Origin: Chrysoporthe austroafricana
Taxonomy: Eukaryota > Ascomycota > Sordariomycetes > Diaporthales > Cryphonectriaceae
Assembly: GCA_001051155.2 (NCBI GenBank)
Contig: JYIP02000014.1
Span: 62,001-126,000 of the forward strand
Reading direction: 5' to 3'
DNA: 64,000 nucleotides
Part shown: in pieces, positions 11,133 to 22,720 of the stretch
How the letters are laid out: every line of letters starts with the position of its first letter
Position numbering within the stretch: the first letter of the stretch is position 1
Program-made: the position numbers and the translations under genes
Notes under the pieces: generated by a model
Databases searched by the model: none
What the model saw: the letters and a program-made list of their open reading frames with translations, nothing else
What the model was told of the DNA's origin: nothing

Positions 11133-14100
11133 CTAGTCCTGTTGTTGGCTGGCGCCCCATGGCAACGCCTCTAAGCCCCACAAATCTGGCTGCAAATCAG
11201 ATGCGATGTTCTCGTCATCCCCTTCCATCGCCACCAGGCGCTTGATGTAGCTGTTGTCTGGTTTGAGTGCTGCATACATGTTTGAGGTCATAAATACCGG
11301 CGTGTTGTGTGGCGACAAAAGTGTATCATCGGGTTTCATAGCAAGGGCCTTGATAGTCTGCAGCTGTCGACCTGCCATTTGCCAGACGAATCGGCGTCGG
11401 TGATGATGCTTGAACGTCCAGCTGGCCTTGAGCAGCTCCCACCGGGTAAGATCTGCCACTATGGACCTAGCCTCAATCAAAAATATTCGAGCAACGGCGG
11501 CAGACTCGCTGCGCTCGTCGGCCATGAACCTGGGCTTAATTTCTCGCCACCTGGAATGCACATGCTTGACTTTGTCGCGGTAATCCTGGACGCCCGGGCC
11601 CATCATACGTCCCCATTCGGCTATACATTCTTCCACGTCGGACCTCAACCCGTCACGGAGAGTCAAGAACCATGTACTGCGAGGCTTTCCGTGAGCGTCC
11701 ATATTGGCAAAGTCCGTCTCGAACTGATCCCAGTAAGCCACAATGTCCCGGTCCATCGTGGTCGCCCCACTAGAGTCCAGGAATGCATGAAGGTCGGTAA
11801 GCGCGCTGTTGACGACTTGCTTAGCTTCACACATGAGATAGTCAATGATATGTGTCGATTCGGTACCAATGGAAACGACATTCTCCTTATAAGGCGGCGC
11901 CGAATATTGTCGCCTCGATCCCACAACGTCGTCTCGAAAGCGATTCCACTCTTCCTGGCCAAAGAGGATGCCTTGTTTCGGCTGATCGGCCAGTTCACTC
12001 AGAAGCCAGCTAAGCTTGATGGCTTCTTTATCGGAGACCCGATGACGATAATAACATAATTTCTCTTTGTAAGCTGTACAGGTGCCTGGATCACTTTTAG
12101 TCACGCTAATGGCGACCCGATACAGTGATAGCCCACATACCGAGAAATTGCTTTCTAAGGTTGAAGCAAAAAGCCCTCTCGAGCATCACATCAATAAGCT
12201 GCTGGTTTCCATACTGTGCGCGGAGATCGTCTAGTGTGTTTTGGTCCTTGCCTAGGTACGGTGACAAGTCTGGCCGAGGTGGCAATGGATGATTTTCAAA
12301 GTTGTTCACAATGTCAGGGTCCCAGCAAATCCAAATCTTGTCTCCATCATAATCACCTCCGGAGAGTAAGGAAGCAAGTGGCACGTCGCCTTTAGTAGAA
12401 AAGATGACAACGTCGCGGAGGTGACGGAGCTCAGGTCGGTACCTCGCCCTCACCCTCTGGATATCGCTGGGGAGATGAGCGGGAGATCGAGCAACAAGGA
12501 CATCGAGGCCGTCCAAATCAGACCACTCGTCAGTACCGTCGTTAAAGTTTGACGAGAAGCACAGGTGAACTTCGCCTGGCTCGATGACCCCCCAGAAGTC
12601 CGGCAGAATGTATGCGTACGTGGACCTAGCAATCTTGATCCTGAGTTCTTTCTTGATCGTTTCACCTTTCTGCCTCATTTTCTGGAAGACGAGGTCTTGG
12701 ATGAACTTTAGCTGCGTGGGTTGAAAGCCTCCATCTACGAGGAAGCTCATGATGTCTTCGGTTCCTTGTGGAAGTCCCCCCAGGAATGGCACAGCCCTGA
12801 TGCCTAGACGTTGCGGATTCTGTGGGGCCTGCTCGCGGACCCATTTTCGGAAGCATTCCGTTTGTTGCAGGGCCGACATAAGGACCTGGGTTTGTTGTTT
12901 GGACTCTGTGACCATGCTTTGGACCAACTTCGCTCTCGTAACTGTGGGGTCAAGGGCTCTATCCTCTAGAATTGGAAGAAATTGGATGTTGAGGCTTGCT
13001 GATGTTAGTTCAGTAGACCAAGATCTCACCTCCAGCGTTCGATGAGCTTGCTCTGTCATGTCACACTCCCACTTTCTCTGGGCAGGCCAGGTTTCTATCC
13101 AGTCTTCGCCATCAACATCGACAACATCAACGACCCACATGCCCTTTGCACTGCCAAGCCTACCCTGTATTGCACTAGGTATCGTTTGTAGGCCAAGTTC
13201 GTCGCGGATCTTTCTCATCAGGCTAGATGAGATCCTTCCAGCTCCGTCGTTCATGACCTCGTCCGTTTTCGACTTGATGTCTTCTGGTCGTTGACGAATC
13301 TGTTTTTGCTGCAACACGATGACAGGGCTCGTCTTACTCAAGCCTATTTGTGATCAGTCCAGAGAGCAAAGTTGCACGCCTAAGCTCTTCCTGGAGACCT
13401 ACCGAGAGCCACACGGTGGAAAAGCTTGAGATATGGCTGTGATCCACTTGCTTCCCAATTCAAAAGCCAGCCCAACATGGAATTTCTACGGAGGGCCGTT
13501 CTTGGGTGTTTACCGCTCTTTCTAGTTGCACCTACCCGGCTTTTCTCGACATCTGGCAGATCGGCACCTTTTTCAGCGAAAAAGAGAACTCTATCATAGA
13601 AAACCGTCTCGGCAGCTATGCTGTGTGGGATCTCAGGGCCTTCAAGCTTGAGTGGCCGATCTCTAATGTAGAACGCCGACCACTGGCGGCCCATGAACTG
13701 ATGAGGCTCGTTGGCGAGCCAGCGGGCAGTCAAGCCCGCAATATCGCCCTCACCACTTTTCGATGTACCAGCTGATGGGATGCGAACCTCGAGAAATCGA
13801 TCCCACCCGAAGTGGCGAAGCAGACGGGAGCTTTGCTCAATCCTTAATGGGTGTAACTCCAACCGCATTGAGGGCCCCAACCTCGACTTCGTAGGATGCA
13901 TAGAGGCTGTTAATGTCACAGCCTGTCCGACAGACTCACATTTCTCGTCGAGACCTAATCGCCAGGCTTGAGAGTCTGGCTTTTCAGGGAATCTCTTTCC
14001 TCTGAGAGCAGGGTGTTCTTTCAAGCTGCTCCAGAAAATATTGAGATCTCTCCACTCATCCCGCCACCGCAAGTTTACTCGACATGCATCGATATCACAG

Positions 14101-14728
14101 TAAGCAGCCACCCGAGATACCTCCCAGAGCACGACAAAAGGAGCCCTCCCCGACACGGATGGGCTTTCCGCTGGACCTCTAGGTCAGCTGCTGTGCAGGG
14201 TGGTCAACTGGCAGGGATAAACTTACGCCATGTAGGACGCAGGAGGTCGCCTATCGATCTAGACAGGTTCAATTCAAGGGTCTCAGCCGAGCCTGACCGA
14301 GACAAACACGAGATTGGAGACTGGGCGAAGCCATCTTGAACGTAATCCGCAGAGGATGCATTACATGCCGCACCCTTAAGATCTAGAGCGTCTTTGGCAG
14401 GGGTTGACGAGACATCCAAGTCATGGAAAGATTCCTCCAGAGCATCGAGGTCAGAAGATGTCGGCGAGCATGATTCGTGGTCTGACCACGAGGAAGCTGG
14501 CTGCGAGGGCGGTCCAGGAGGTGCAAAAGAAATGCTCGGAGATGAGGTGGAGTTTGTCCCGAGCGGGGGCTTATCATCACCAGAGATCACGAGGAAGGGA
14601 GAAGTAGCCTGACTAGACGCAACCCTACTCCGGACGGGAACATTGTCGAGAGACATGCCGGCCTGGCGAGACTTCTGCGATCGGTGCTGGCAATCGGGCT
14701 GAAAGGGGGACGACTGGAACGGCGCCAT
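11133..14728 (-). CDS. RNA-dependent RNA polymerase (RNA silencing)
   Basis: Exons complement(14227..14728), (13403..14170), (12141..13343), (11133..12085) encode 1141 aa. The cellular RdRP copies single-stranded RNA into dsRNA for Dicer, feeding quelling, meiotic silencing or small-RNA pathways. The catalytic metal-binding motif DYDGD is at 754-758, inside GGDYDGDKIWICWD. Downstream, CTAYKEKLCYYR is rebuilt exactly across intron 3, which supports the model. The first 150 or so residues are Ser/Pro-rich and look disordered. The ATG at 14728 is the first in frame; an upstream exon cannot be excluded, because CCTACAG near 14795 could be a 3' splice site. Introns are 55-59 nt. It converges with treA across about 300 nt. 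Whether it matches QDE-1, SAD-1 or RRP-3 cannot be settled by eye. Confidence 0.9.
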
Positions 14729-15588
14729 ATTGTTCCACCAGACAGAACAGAGGTCTGTGTCTACTAGCAATATCGTTCGTGGGTTCGACTGTAGGAAGGC
14801 TAGAATAGGCAGCACAGGATTATCGTATCAAATCAAAGCGACAAGTATCCAGTGAGAGAAGATATGGAAAAAACAGTGAATGTGTCCACAGGCGAGCAAG
14901 AGCAACAGCAAAGCCAAGATGCAAAAATTAGGAGCTAGGAGCGATTGTGGTGGCTCTGCGGGGCAGGGTTAGGGTTTATCGCCTTGGGCTGTTAGTAGTC
15001 GCCCATAAAAGTATCTGCCCAGTTCGATAGCTGAAGAAATCCTCCAGAAAGGAGAGAAGCACTTGCTATTATCGCCATAGCTTCAATATTTTTTCCTTTC
15101 CAAAATGTAATGATAGCTATATATATCATCGTTTCACAAGTCTCATGAGGTACGTATCAGGGAGAGTCCAATAGGCAGAGTCTAATAATTACTCGCCGTA
15201 GTAATTATCACATTATAATTCGATATTCCCTAGTTTCGGTCGAGGACTACCAAGTGTAGAAACGGTGCTGTACGCAGGAAACTTGTTGATATATTCCGAC
15301 TTACTGGCTTATGTGAAACCACGAATGAGTTTGAGACAGCCACTCCGGATCTCTTTCATTTATGTGGCAGAGCCAACGTCCAACACTCTCGATCACTCCA
15401 TTCAGTGTTCGCAAAGTCTAGCTTTCCCAGGACACATGTACTTTGGATGTAATATGGAGCAACCAACCGAGCTCCTTGGCCTAAGGTGGTGTGGAAGTGA
15501 GCAGGTACAATAGAAGGAGCTGGATACAAGCCCATCACCGCATGTTGGCGTATGACAACCTGGAATGAGACTCTCTGAAGACAACCCG
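14729..15588. other. Intergenic, upstream of the RdRP gene
   Basis: AT-rich DNA with no supported gene. It holds the presumed promoter and leader of the RNA-dependent RNA polymerase, which is read leftwards. Confidence 0.5.
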
Positions 15589-15618
15589 GTCTTTCGTAGA
15601 CTTTAATCTACGAAAGAC
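15589..15618. repeat. Perfect 12-bp inverted repeat with 6-nt spacer
   Basis: GTCTTTCGTAGA (15589-15600) and its exact reverse complement TCTACGAAAGAC (15607-15618) flank CTTTAA. It could form a hairpin. It sits about 80 bp left of a decayed open frame. It may be a mobile-element end or a binding site; no function is shown. Confidence 0.8.
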
Positions 15619-15695
15619 ACAAGGCCAGCTCTATCAGATCACACCGCGTAATATTGCATTGGATGTAGAAGTCGCTATCCGACAACAAACCATCC

Positions 15696-16268
15696 ATGGC
15701 CTTCTATCGACCAAACCCATCCACCAGTACACCCAGATATAATCTATCGCAAGACCGGACCGGACGTCAGAAATTCAATTTGGAAGCTATTACTACTCTT
15801 AGATACGAAGGAGACACATATGACACCACTTTTCCTATAACGAGGCTTGTCAAACGCGAGGCTATGGAACCATATGGTTGTCTTGCTGAGTTACTGAACA
15901 GACATCTACTGTCGGCCAAGTCAACACTACGAATCTGCCAAGTCTGAAAGCTAATGGTTGCAAGAGCTACAAGAGCTTTCCCTAAATGGCTGAAACAATA
16001 GCTGCTGAGCCATAATGAACGTGATCTTCGACACGGTCCTATCATAGCCACCTTTCGACCTATTCCCAGTTCCCAAGACGATGGGTTCGTACCGTCAAGA
16101 GACAAGATTGAAAGGTTTTCTCAACCGGCGTGTAAAATATTCGATCTCATCAAGGATTCATTTTCGAAAGCAACCTGTACCTTGAGCTTATTCAATCACT
16201 ACGTTCGGTCTGGCGCAGTCCTTCAGTCTCAAAGTTTGACACGATTTCTCCAGCGGTGTGTTCACTAA
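15696..16268 (+). pseudogene. Decayed open frame with two internal stops
   Basis: One reading frame runs 190 codons from an ATG at 15696 to TAA at 16266-16268, with only two internal stops: TGA at 15945-15947 and TAG at 15999-16001. That is far fewer than chance predicts for AT-rich DNA. Both stops could come from single C-to-T or G-to-A changes, the kind caused by repeat-induced point mutation, but this is inference. A second frame also reads open just upstream (about 15618-15735), which suggests an older frameshift. I do not recognise the protein. Its setting in gene-poor DNA beside a hairpin would fit a transposon relic or dead gene. Chance remains possible. Confidence 0.35.
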
Positions 16269-16834
16269 TTGATCAGATAGCGCACCAAGCTCAGTTGACT
16301 TACTATGCATGCCTGCGGTCATATCGTCAGTGTCGCCAATGGCTTCGGCCGGTTAAGGTGCCCCCCAACGTTCCCCGGCCCCTGGAATGCAATGCCTACT
16401 CTACGGTCAGGACATCGCCAGTCCCCCCTATATCAACTGCATTACTACTCTCTAGCAAAGCCCCCTCCACGATGACGAATAATTGCGAGCAGCTCGATGG
16501 TAATTGTAGGTGTCCCGAGACGGGTTTCTTCACGGGTGGGATCTGAATAGATCCTCATAATCCACCAAACCTGCCTTTTACCTAAAAGTAAGATCAGAGG
16601 AATCTTCATCATAGAGGGTGCTGAAGTCGCCGCGTTAACCCGTGTGACGATGGTGTTGATAATCGGAAGTTTGTCTTCAGCGACCGAAAGTTCGATTGAT
16701 ACCCAGCAAACAAGAGAGGTGATTAACGCTGACATTGTAGTTCCATGTCTTATCTGAAGCAACGGGATCAACGCCGAGGTTGAAACGGAGAGGGAGGTGG
16801 TTATGCAGAAACTACTTAACCCTGCCTAAATTCG
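16269..16834. other. Intergenic, no supported gene
   Basis: Lies between the decayed frame and the stop of the leftward sugar permease. A 108-codon open frame on the minus strand (16445-16771) has no recognisable domain and is not called. Confidence 0.5.
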
Positions 16835-18767
16835 TCATGCATCTGGGTCGGGCACATCAAAAACATAGTCCTTGAACTTCCTAGCCGGTATCCTCTGGTC
16901 AAAGAGCAGGTCCAGCTCCTCATATGTGCGGCCCATCGTCTCGGGCATCCGAAAGAATGCCCAAATGTAGCAAAGTAGTCCCAGCCCACCGAAGAAAAAG
17001 CCAAGTTTTCCTTGCATGTTCGCCTCATCAGGGTTGATCTATTTGATTATTAGACTGTCAGGATAACCTTCCAATTCGTTGAGACGGGGAGGATAACAGA
17101 ATGGGTTTGCCGGGAGCAGTCTCCGGGCCGGGTAGGGGAGCGGGTCTCGATGGGCTGTCGACTGCTCCTTTGAATGATGACAAGAGAAGGGAGGTAAAAG
17201 GCTTCTGGGATCGATTGAGGAAGTGGATATAGCCACCTAAGATACATACCATGTACGGGATTGCAACTGTCATGACAATGCCTAGAATAGCTTGAGCGGC
17301 GGTGGCCACGGCGATCGATTTAGAGCGGACTCGGGTAGCTGACGCTTCGGATATGATAATAAAACAGATTGGGCCGACGGAGAGGTCGTAGGCAAAGTTC
17401 CATATGATCATGAGTGCCGATTCAGCCCATGCTACGCCAGAAGGACGCCCAGGAATGCAGTCGAGGATGCCGATCACAAGCATCAGAACGATCAGGGCGC
17501 TCAGACCGCCGAGGAAGATACGTCGACGACCGATCCGGGTGATGAGGAACCAGGACAAAACGGTGGCAACGAAACCAACGGCTATATGGCGTCCCTGTCA
17601 GTGTGATGTTTGTTACTGTGGCAGTAACATGATATGCTGGACACCTGGACTCACCCAAGAAGCCGATACCAACGTCAAAGGCTTTGCCATCCGGAAGCCC
17701 GGCCAGCTCGAAGAAGTAGGTCACGTAGTTGACCAGATAGATACCACTTAGTACCTGTGTGCAGTACACACCACTTGCGATCTCAGTCCTCCGCAGATTG
17801 ATGCCCTTAAAGCAATCCAGATATGTGCTGCCAGCCTCGAGCTCCTGTTCCAGACGGTCCGTCTCCAAAATGACTGCTAGCGTAGCCTTGACATCTACCT
17901 TCTCACTGGCGAGCCTGCGCAGGGATGCTTCTGCTTCCTCCATCCTGCCTCGCCGAACCAGCCACCACGGGCTCTCAGGGACAAAGAAGATGCCCGGCAG
18001 GATTATAGCGACCCAGAACCACTAGGTTTCGGATTGTTAGTGTCTGGTTGATAAACTGCTACCACGTATTGCACAGCACTTATACGTACCTGCAGCGCGA
18101 ATGGCAACGAATAAGCCCAATGATCATTCATCTGCTCGGTCCCGGCAGTGACGCCGTTCGCGAGCAGCTGGCCCATGACGAAACACAGGTTCACGTAGCT
18201 GGTGAGATGTCCACGGAGGGCGACCGGCGCCACCTCTGACGCGAACGCAGGTGCGATTACGACATAGGTGCCTAGGACCAGTCCTCCGAGCAACTCTCCC
18301 ACCAGCAGGACCGGTAGGCTCCGGGCAAAGAACTGGATGAAGACCAAGCATCCGGTCAAGGCGACACATGCCCCGAAAGTGTACTTTCTCCCAAACAAGT
18401 CCATCGGATAGGCGGCGAAGAGCGCGCCCACCACTTGGCCGACGGGGTTGCCCATCGATAGACCGGTCTGCCACGGTGCAGAAATGATGTATTCGCCATT
18501 GTATAGGTAACCGAAGTCACGGCAGAACTGTGGCGTGGCATACAGGTTACCGAGGAGCTGCGGGTCGAAAGCCAGCATGATTACACCGAGGGAGACGAAG
18601 ACGGACCAGCCTATCGCGGCTGGGTAGAGCTTGCATGCCTCGCGGAACGTGATGTGGTGCTCGGCCTGGATAGCGAGAGCGGTAGTAGCCGTCTGCCCGA
18701 TGGCGGGCTTGACAACGGCGTCGTCGTCCCCCGTAGTGGTGGACTTGGTAAGGTCGTTAGCTGCCAT
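16835..18767 (-). CDS. MFS sugar permease, MAL (alpha-glucoside) type
   Basis: Exons complement(18090..18767), (17655..18021), (17250..17581), (16835..17038) encode 526 aa with about twelve membrane segments. It is a proton-coupled sugar transporter of the plasma membrane. Signatures: SAPWQTGL in the early part, the DLFGRKYT loop, PESPWWL after segment 6, RIGRRR, and PETMGRTYEELD at the end. IPYMINPDEAN is restored exactly across the 211-nt last intron. The pattern is that of maltose/alpha-glucoside permeases rather than hexose carriers; specificity is inferred. The ATG at 18767 leaves an acidic N-terminal tail of about 40 residues. It is divergent to a second MAL-type permease with a 1.1-kb shared upstream region. 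Confidence 0.9.
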
Positions 18768-19874
18768 GGTGCCGTACCTGATATCCGGGGCTTCTTGAGG
18801 TTGCTTGAGGGGAAGATGAGACGGCGATGCCTCGTTGATATCTCCTGCGCTAAGCAAGAATGGCCTCTGCTCATCATCCTCCCTAGCCCTCGGCCTGTTG
18901 TCCTACCATCTTTATCAGGAGCAGCTCCGAACACAGTTCGGGCTCAAATGCCGGCTGTTATCATGCTATCAGTCTATCAGGGGCTTGAGACCACTAGCTA
19001 CTATGGTAGCCTGCATGCAACGTTGAAAGGCCCACAGAGCCACCGAGCGTAACTGAAACTGTTGGTCCACCCCGCTGTCAATCGCCTGTCTGTCAGGGGA
19101 GCCCCACAATCTGCCTATACCCAGTAGCATATCGGGGCGTGTGGCAGACCTGGTGACTCGTTACCGAGGCACAGTAGCCGTTTCGAGCTTGGCTTGATTA
19201 CAGCTTGGCACCCATCAAACTACTATGGCACAGAGGATGCTCAGCCCAGAAGTGCGGGGCATAATTGAGCAATCCAGGAACTTGTGCATGGCTTCACCTT
19301 GAAACCGGTGACCACAACTTTTGATGATACCGCAAGCTCGCAGGTGCCCGCAGAGGGATGAGCATCTTCTCATTGCGCCTGGTCGACTTGAGGCATTAAG
19401 CTATCTGGGACTATTGGTGATAGGCTCAAATCGGCTGGTGTAGTTGAGTCTACAGAGAAAGGAAAAGAGAAGGTCGCGCATCGATCGGAGACTGTATTAC
19501 GAAGCAACAAAGTGAAAGAGGGGGAGGAAGAAAGAGAGAAAAAGAAACAAAGAAAAGATAAAGAGAGAGAAACGGGCCATCGAGCGAGGTCGCGCCCTAA
19601 TAGATTAACAAGACAAATGACTCTGGCATCTGGTACATCTTGATTTCATAAGGATGCCTCACTTCTCCACCTTTGAAAGTGGTATTGGCAAGGACAGATG
19701 ATGACATATGCGGCCTTCATGAGCTAATCATGAAGACCCGTGACTGTTATAAAGTCTCGTTCATTCCCGTTGCTATTGTCTCCGAGCGAAGCAGGGACCT
19801 CAGCAGGCTTTAGGAGAAGAAGCTATTTACCTTCGCATATGAGAACCAGTCACCGCAACCGTTTGAATTCAATC
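18768..19874. other. Divergent intergenic region between two sugar permeases
   Basis: It holds the promoters of both MAL-type genes. A nearly pure purine stretch of about 65 nt lies at 19511-19575. Sugar-regulator sites could not be assigned by eye. Confidence 0.55.
19748..19754 (+). promoter_or_regulatory. TATA-like element of the rightward permease
   Basis: TATAAAG lies 121 nt upstream of the chosen ATG at 19875. Position and sequence only. Confidence 0.3.
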
Positions 19875-22347
19875 ATGGCCAATATATATCCTGAGGTCCA
19901 TGGCCTTGCCCGCGCTGCACCCATGCAGTTGACAAGGGATGAGTGGGATCCAACGGCGATGACGCCCAACCAAATTGCGGAGGCGTACCGTGCATCGTTG
20001 AACGAGCACCGGATGACTTTTTCCGAGGCCTTCAACAGATACAAAAAGGCCCTCTTCTGGAGCGCTGTTATGGGTATGGTGAGTCATGATCGAGATATTC
20101 CTTGAGCGATCTTTTATATAGGCTCGGATAATGCTTCGCAGTAAGTGATCCGAAGCTGATCGGGCATTCTTTTCAAGACTATCATCATGGAGTCCTATGA
20201 CCAAATACTTGTCAGCTCCTTTTACGCCTTACCAGCCTTCCAAAAGACATTTGGTTTCCAGACTTCGGATGGCTCTTATCAAGTCTCAGCCCCTTGGCAG
20301 TCTGCTCTGAGTAAGACTTTGCTATTTTAAGCACCTTTTTCCTAAGATTTCTTGAACACCTGGCAGTGTCCCGTATTCATAAATAGAAGCTAATATGCCG
20401 AATAGCACTCGTTCAGAACGTCGGTCTCATCATCGGGATTTTTGCTAACAGTTTTCTTGTCGACCGTTGGGGCAGTACGTTTCCATACGATCTTGGCATC
20501 CTCGATTGGTTAGCTAATTGATGTCTGCTGTGAAGATATTGTTCTTGTGCAAATAGCACTCGTATTCGTGGCCGGTTTTATAGCGATCCTCTTCTGCGCG
20601 AAGTCGGCCGTTATGCTGCTTATTGGCGAGATTCTGCTTGGTTTTCCACTTGGTACCATCAATACCATTGCCCGTGAGCCAATCTCGTGAACCCTCCGTA
20701 ACGAGTTCCTTATCTGACCGATCTTAGCTGGTTATTGTATCGAAGTCGTGCCACTAGCATTACGGCACTATGGGCCTACCGTAAGCAATCTTGATACCCA
20801 GACCTCTATATCCTTGTATCTCCCGTAATCGCCCTCTAGACAGCTTGAAAGACATTTAAAGATGAATTGTAAAGAACAATCAGATTTGAGACATGGTTGC
20901 GGCCCTTCTCGTTTCTTTACTTCACACTGAAATGCTAACAATGTCCTTATAAAGTATATCAATCTATGTTGGGTGTTTGGACATATTATCGCATCAGGGA
21001 TTCTTAGAGCCTATGCAGATAACACAACGGAATGGGCTTGGAGAATACCTTACGCAATCCAGGTAGAGACTGAATCCCGTTTCATTTATTATAGCGGGCG
21101 GTCATGCGCCTGGTGACACTGACACAGAAGCATACAGTGGATTTGGCCAGCACCTTTGTTCATTTGCGTAAGTCCCCCTCAGCCTCTGAATATGGCAATG
21201 ACATAACATGAACAATCATCGCCCAATTATAGCTACTCTTTGCTCCCGAATCACCGTGGTTCCTTGTACGCACAGGCCGGCATAATGAAGCCCTCAAGGC
21301 TCTCGACCGTCTCTCGGACGGTGTTGATAATCGCGAGACACTCTCGTTGATTCAACACACCGTGACTCTAGAGCGACAGCTTGAATTTGGCTCATCAATC
21401 TGGGACTGCTTCAAAGGCACAGACCTCCGTCGTACTGAAATCGCGTGCATAGCATGGTCGAGTCAAATCTGGACACAGTTCGCGCTAGCCTCGGGCACCT
21501 ACTTCTTCGAGGTCGCGTAAGTGGCCACCACCTTCAAGCGCTTGGCATTCTTAGCAACTACTTCATACTGATAGTTCACTTGTGATAGTGGTCTTCCGAC
21601 GACGGACTCGTTTGATTTAGGCATCGGTCAGTACGCAATGGCAGGCGTTGCTACCATGCTGTCCATGGGCCTGCTTGAGCGAATTGGGAGGCGTACTCTG
21701 TGGATCATCGGCCTTGTTGGCATGTTCGTGCCCATTGTGTCCATCGGAATACTATCCTTGGTGCCAAACCAGACGCCTGCTGTTGTCTGGCCTCAAGGTG
21801 TCTTTGTACTCGTGAGATTCTTCGCCTACGGGATCTCTTGTGGCCCGATTCCATTCGTTTATTGTGGCGAGATCAGCTCAGTCAGACTTCGGCAGAAGGT
21901 GAGTTAAACAGCGCAGTATCAAGTCAAGCTCTTCTCCCAGCACAAGCTAATGCTCAAAACGTCATGTCAGACGTTGGTACTTTCGCGTAATTTTTTCAAT
22001 ATTGCGAACCTCATTTCATCATGTGTATCACCCTACCTCATCAACCCCACTGCGGCAAATCTCAAGGGAAAGACTGCTTGGATTAGCGCAGGTCTTACGG
22101 TGTTCATTGCCATCTGGAGCTATTTTCGTTTTCCAGAGACCAAAGGCCGAAGCTTCGAGGAGCTTGATATTCTTTTCGGTTAGTAACTAACATAATCGAA
22201 ATCTTGCCTTCAGCTCCTGGCCTGGAATAGACTGACTTGTTGACAGCCAAAAACGTCCCGGCAAGAAAATTCAAATCATACCAGATCAGGACTGAGGAGG
22301 AATTTGGCCTTGCTGATGAGAAGCAGGCCACAGGAGTTGATATTTGA
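19875..22347 (+). CDS. MFS sugar permease, MAL type, intron-rich
   Basis: Eleven exons: 19875..20078, 20178..20310, 20406..20474, 20536..20673, 20728..20780, 20955..21062, 21138..21167, 21233..21516, 21589..21898, 21971..22178, 22247..22347 (545 aa). Signatures: SAPWQSAL, VDRWG, APESPWFLVR, ERIGRRTLW and PETKGRSFEELD. It belongs with the alpha-glucoside permeases, like its divergent neighbour, but has ten introns against three. Exon 7 is only 30 nt. Exon 4 could start at 20536 or 20557; 20536 was chosen because it gives a 61-nt intron and the spacing usual after DRWG in this family. An ATG near 19840 is an alternative start. Base composition is more AT-rich than in the partner gene. Confidence 0.85.
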
Positions 22348-22720
22348 CCGGATAAAGCGCCCCTTCGGTATGCAATATTTGCACTGTTGATTCATAAATG
22401 CTCTCAAAAGTGATCAGTGTGTTCGTTGACTGAGGTGGACGGAGCTAAATGCTCGCTTAATAGTCGAAAGGGTATAAATCTATGGTATATTGCAGTGAAA
22501 AAGCCGACATGGCTCAGATGCCTATGCGTAAAAGATAGTTGCATGTAGTTGTGTGCAATATCCATTGCCCGGGTCAGACAATATGGTCTCATCTACATAA
22601 ATTTAATATTGTGTGACACAAGAAGGCTCCCAACGTCCATGCCCATCAGTACGGTGTTCCTTCACCTTCAACGCGGGACTTTTACTGGGTTCAAAACTAT
22701 TTTATAGTCTCCGAGACCAC
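22348..22720. other. Short convergent intergenic region
   Basis: 373 nt between the stops of a sugar permease and the multicopper oxidase. It must carry both 3' ends; no other feature is seen. Confidence 0.5.
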
